Shown: positions 60,935 through 64,000 of the stretch, one piece after another | Layout: each line of letters opens with the position of its first letter | Position numbering within the stretch: the stretch's first letter is position 1 | Assembly: GCF_024505145.1 (NCBI RefSeq) | Contig: NZ_JANIAA010000017.1 | Location: 1-64,000 of the forward strand | Source: Streptomyces rugosispiralis | GTDB lineage: Bacteria > Actinomycetota > Actinomycetes > Streptomycetales > Streptomycetaceae | Reading direction: 5' to 3' | DNA length: 64,000 nt | Translations under genes and position numbers: made by a program | Notes under the pieces: model-generated | Told to the model about the DNA's origin: nothing | What the model saw: only the letters and a program-made list of their open reading frames with translations | Databases searched by the model: none

Positions 60935-61780
60935 TCATACGCCCCGGGCGGCCGGCGGTGCGCCGATCGCCTTCGACACCAGGCCCGGCAGATCCGCGAG
61001 GGAGTCCCGGATGATCGCCTGTTCCATGGCGAGGACCTCCGCTCCCGGCCTGATGCCCAGTTCCTCGGCCAGTACGTGCCGCAACTGCCGGGCCGCACCG
61101 AGCGCGTCCGCACGGCGCCCGGACAGACACAGCGCGATCATGAGCTGATGGCGGAAGGACTCGCGCAGCGGGTGGGCCGCGACCAGGATCTCCAGTTCCG
61201 GTACGACGTCCTGGGCGTGCCCCCGGTGCAGTTCGGCCCACACCCATGCCTCGGTGGCCGCGAGCCGCGCCTCCTCCAGCCGTACGAGTTCGGCCGTGAT
61301 CGCTGGGATGTCCGGGACATCGGCGAGCAGGGGCCCGCGCCACATGTCCAGGGCCCGCCGCAGCCCCTCCGCCGCCTGCCCGGTCCTCCCCTCGGCCAGG
61401 AACCCGCGCGCCGCACGGGCGAGCGCCGTGAAGCGGTCGGCGTCCAGCTCACCGGAGTCCACCGCCAGCCGGTAGCCGGGCGGGCTGGTGAGCAGCCGGC
61501 TTCCGCCCCGCCCCGCCGGGCATCGCTCCGGCGGGGCCGCGGGAAGCGCACGCCTGAGCCGGTGGACGTACTGCTGGACCAGCTTGGGGGCGGACTTCGG
61601 CGCCCCGCCCGGCCAGAGCTGCTCCAGCAGTTCCCCGGCCGGCACCGTACGGCCCGCGTTGACGAGCAGTACGGCCAGCAGCGCACGGCACTTGGCCTGG
61701 CTGACCATGCGGAAAGCGCCGTCCGGCCCCCGGAATTCCAGTGGCCCGAGGATGCAGTAGCGCACCGGTGCCGGGGTCAT
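60935..61780 (-). CDS. SARP-family (BTAD) transcriptional regulator
   Basis: A 281-residue SARP with an OmpR-type winged helix (VRYCILGPLEFRGPDGAFRMVSQAKCRALLAVLLVNAG and VQQYVHRLRRALP) followed by a BTAD (from about residue 115). Family length is about 270-290. I chose the ATG at 61780 because it overlaps the lanthipeptide synthetase stop in an ATGA; another ATG lies 15 bases earlier. Translational coupling to LanM is unusual and implies joint production of enzyme and activator. It probably activates the lanthipeptide cluster. Confidence 0.93.
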   Translation of the reverse strand: MTPAPVRYCILGPLEFRGPDGAFRMVSQAKCRALLAVLLVNAGRTVPAGELLEQLWPGGAPKSAPKLVQQYVHRLRRALPAAPPERCPAGRGGSRLLTSPPGYRLAVDSGELDADRFTALARAARGFLAEGRTGQAAEGLRRALDMWRGPLLADVPDIPAITAELVRLEEARLAATEAWVWAELHRGHAQDVVPELEILVAAHPLRESFRHQLMIALCLSGRRADALGAARQLRHVLAEELGIRPGAEVLAMEQAIIRDSLADLPGLVSKAIGAPPAARGV

Positions 61781-64000
61781 CGGCGTCCACCGCATCCGCC
61801 GCCGGCTCCGGGGGCGGCGAGGGTGAGGACATCGGGCACCCGGTCCGGTGCGACCACACGCAGCAGTCCGTATCCGATCCCGGCCGATCCGGTCATCAGT
61901 CCGGGGGTGGTCACTCCCATCGGGACGCCGGGACGGACGTCCCCGGCCAGCACCCGGTCGGCCACCAGGCGCGCCACGCGGGGGCCGAGGTCGTCGGTCT
62001 CCCCCAGCGCGGGACCGGCCGCGAGCAACGTCGCCACCAGCCCCAGATCGCCGTGGCACAGCGAGTCGTTGCCCAGGCCCGTGCGGGCGCCGTCCCGCAG
62101 CAGGTCGTCGCGGACGGTGGCCGCGGCGATGCGCAGGTCCTCCGCGAGGAGCCGGTGGGCATCGGCGAGCCCCTCGACACCGAGCAGTGCCGCCCGGACC
62201 AGCCCGATACCGGCGGCACCGTGGCACCAGGCGTCCATGAAGGATCCCCGTGGCACGATGCTGCGCAGATCCGGCCAGTTGCCTCGCTCGGGGTCCAGAC
62301 CGTGGCGTTCGAACCGGAGCGCCTCCTCGCACAGCCGGTAGTGGTGATCCTCGCCGGTCAGCTCGGCCGCGCGGGCCAGGGCGAGGGCGAAGCCGCTCGC
62401 CCCGTGGGACATTCCCAGCAGCGGCCGGTCGGGGTCGACCGCCGTCCGCCAGGCCACTCCGCCGGTCACCTCGGTCGCCGCCTTGGCGAGTGTGGCGGTG
62501 GCGAGCCGCAGCGCGTCCGCGATGCGCTCGTCCGGACGCGTCCGGTGGAGCGCGGCCAGGGCCAGCGCCGCCCCGGCCGTTCCCTGCACCACATCCAGCT
62601 CCCGGTCGCCCTCGAACCGCCCGGCCAGCTCGGGAACCAGCGCGACGGCCGCGTCCAGCAGTTCGGGCGCGTCCCACAGTGCGGCCAGGTGGGTGAGCGT
62701 GTAGACGGCGCCGCCCAGTTCGCCGAATCCGCCGATGCTCAGCGTGAAACGAAGGTGGCGGCCACGGTCGGGGCTGGTCAGCGCGGCCGCGAGCGATTCC
62801 ACGACGCGTTCGGCCACGTTCCGGTACCGCTGGTCCCCCGTCATCGAGCCGAGGTGCGCGAGGAACAGGGCGATACCGCTCACCCCGTCGTAGAGGCTGA
62901 TCCCGGCGGGTCCCGCGCGCCAGTAGCGCTCCCCCACGACATTGAGCGACAGCCAGTGCGGGGGCTGGTCGTCGGTGCCGTGCACCGCGGTGTCGAGCAG
63001 TTCGTCCGCGAGGGCGGTCGCGGCCCGCAGGGCGAGCCGGGTGTCGAGGGGGCGGTCCGGCAGCTCCTCCGGCCGGGGGACGGGCCTCCCCTGTGTGCCG
63101 AAGGTGAGGCCCGTCAGTGACGCGTCGACGCACCACTTCTGGCGGCGCAGATCGACGGGGCCCATGCGGCGGATCTTGGCGCGCACCGCCTCCATCCCGG
63201 AACTGGCCAGGAAGCCGGGGACGACGACACCGCCCGCGTCGCACAGGTCGGTGGCGGACGGCGTGGTGTGAAAGGTCGGCACATCGAGCCCGGCCAGTTG
63301 GCGCTGTTCGCTGGTCAGCAGCTCGACTCTGCCCTCGACGCCCCGATGCCCGTCGGCGAGGCCGGCTTCGAGCACATACTCCCAGTCCAGCGAGTCGCGC
63401 AGGACGTCCGGGTGCATCGACTCGGCGAGGATGCGGCTGTAGACCGAGGTCGGGCGGGGCACATAGCGCACGGCGTCCTCGGCGAAGGCGGCGATCGGGC
63501 CGTCCTCGGCGAGCAGTTCGTCCCGTTCCCGTTCGATGAGCCGGTAGGTGGACTCGAAGCCCTCCACCAGGGACCGGCGGTACCGCAGCGGATCGACGGA
63601 CGTTCCGCCCACGGAGGCTCGGTTCGCCGCGCCGGCGATGGGCATCCGCTCGCGCACCAGCCTCATCTCGTCGGTGCCCTGGCCGGCGTAGGTCGGCAGC
63701 ACGCTCGGTGAGAGCTGGTCGCCGCCGCCCGCGAGCCCGCTGATCTCCGCGTCGCGCCAGCCCGAGTCATCCACCTCGATGATCCGCTCCGGCAGCAGCC
63801 CGATGCCCAGGACGGAGTCGTTGAGGACATCGGGCACCGCCCCGGCGATCCGCAGCACAGGGTCGGCCACCGCTCGGGACCGCCCGAGGAAGGTGGCCTC
63901 CAAGTCGACGAAGACCGGGTGCTCCCCCGCCGCGATCAGGTTCTGCAGATGCAGATCCGCACCGCAGATGGCGTGGAACAGCGCCAGCTGGGCGCCCTGG
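61777..64000 (-). CDS. class II lanthipeptide synthetase LanM (N-terminus beyond window)
   Basis: About 740 C-terminal residues are present. The visible N-terminal part belongs to the DUF4135 dehydratase (kinase-like) domain with ADLHLQNLIAAGEHPVFVDLEATF. The C-terminal LanC cyclase has GMSHGASGFALALA, MDAWCHGAAGIGL and LCHGDLGLVAT, supplying the zinc-ligand Cys and Cys-His pair. LanM dehydrates Ser/Thr of a precursor and forms thioether rings. The frame stays open to the right edge, so the precursor gene and the N-terminal third should lie there. Downstream it is coupled to a SARP. Confidence 0.95.
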   Translation of the reverse strand, partial: QGAQLALFHAICGADLHLQNLIAAGEHPVFVDLEATFLGRSRAVADPVLRIAGAVPDVLNDSVLGIGLLPERIIEVDDSGWRDAEISGLAGGGDQLSPSVLPTYAGQGTDEMRLVRERMPIAGAANRASVGGTSVDPLRYRRSLVEGFESTYRLIERERDELLAEDGPIAAFAEDAVRYVPRPTSVYSRILAESMHPDVLRDSLDWEYVLEAGLADGHRGVEGRVELLTSEQRQLAGLDVPTFHTTPSATDLCDAGGVVVPGFLASSGMEAVRAKIRRMGPVDLRRQKWCVDASLTGLTFGTQGRPVPRPEELPDRPLDTRLALRAATALADELLDTAVHGTDDQPPHWLSLNVVGERYWRAGPAGISLYDGVSGIALFLAHLGSMTGDQRYRNVAERVVESLAAALTSPDRGRHLRFTLSIGGFGELGGAVYTLTHLAALWDAPELLDAAVALVPELAGRFEGDRELDVVQGTAGAALALAALHRTRPDERIADALRLATATLAKAATEVTGGVAWRTAVDPDRPLLGMSHGASGFALALARAAELTGEDHHYRLCEEALRFERHGLDPERGNWPDLRSIVPRGSFMDAWCHGAAGIGLVRAALLGVEGLADAHRLLAEDLRIAAATVRDDLLRDGARTGLGNDSLCHGDLGLVATLLAAGPALGETDDLGPRVARLVADRVLAGDVRPGVPMGVTTPGLMTGSAGIGYGLLRVVAPDRVPDVLTLAAPGAGGGCGGRR

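Noticed and set aside
57933..61148. 1,071-codon plus-strand frame opposite the AfsR-type gene
   Set aside because: It is the antisense of a confidently identified regulator, has no domain, and its composition is typical of shadow frames in GC-rich DNA.

Overview
The window looks like a high-GC actinomycete chromosome, almost certainly Streptomyces or a close relative. Codons are strongly GC3-biased, GTG starts and ATGA start/stop overlaps are common, and the gene families fit: modular type I PKS, AfsR/SARP regulators, PucR, a SpoIIE-type phosphatase and many secreted CAZymes. Two operators match known Streptomyces regulon sequences, a CebR-type box and a DasR dre-like site. I see no rRNA, tRNA or CRISPR array. 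No gap between genes exceeds about 300 bases.

Region 1 (1-16.3 kb) is one edge of a natural-product cluster. A leftward unit reads 5-aminolevulinate synthase (ALAS) -> FabD-like acyltransferase -> lidless PaaK-like adenylating enzyme -> modular PKS. The PKS opens with a KSQ loading module, continues with a KS-AT-DH-KR-ACP module, and runs off the left end. Diverging from it are two overlapping ANL-family ligases. ALAS plus two ANL ligases is the known gene set for making and attaching the C5N unit (2-amino-3-hydroxycyclopent-2-enone). The likely product is therefore an unsaturated polyketide acid amidated with C5N (inference).

Region 2 (16.4-34.6 kb) is accessory metabolism. It holds a sigma-like/zinc-finger/TM/ricin-lectin fusion, a methyltransferase, two secreted esterases (CE3 and CE1 types) behind a perfect CebR-type box, and a GNAT. 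Next is a five-gene leftward catabolic operon (agmatinase family, NCS1 permease, cyclase/amidohydrolase, SnoaL-like protein, aldehyde dehydrogenase) diverging from a PucR activator. It ends with a methyltransferase pair, a dehydrogenase remnant, a CocE hydrolase/TetR pair with an operator and an 18-bp minisatellite, and an Rrf2/SfnB-like sulfur pair.

Region 3 (34.7-49.5 kb) has a four-sensor PP2C phosphatase, two SDRs, an IlvD/Edd sugar-acid dehydratase, a tandem-repeat spacer, an alpha/beta hydrolase, a TIGR03943/permease pair, and an arabinoside locus (Gfo/Idh/MocA oxidoreductase, LacI, GH51) with paired LacI-type operators.

Region 4 (49.5-64 kb) has a small ORF coupled to TetR and a CYP105-like P450, a GPP34 protein, a LuxR/HATPase hybrid, a quinone oxidoreductase, and secreted GH76 and GH64 enzymes behind a dre-like site. 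An AfsR-type regulator follows. The window ends with a SARP translationally coupled to a class II lanthipeptide synthetase (LanM) that runs off the right end, so a second biosynthetic cluster begins there.
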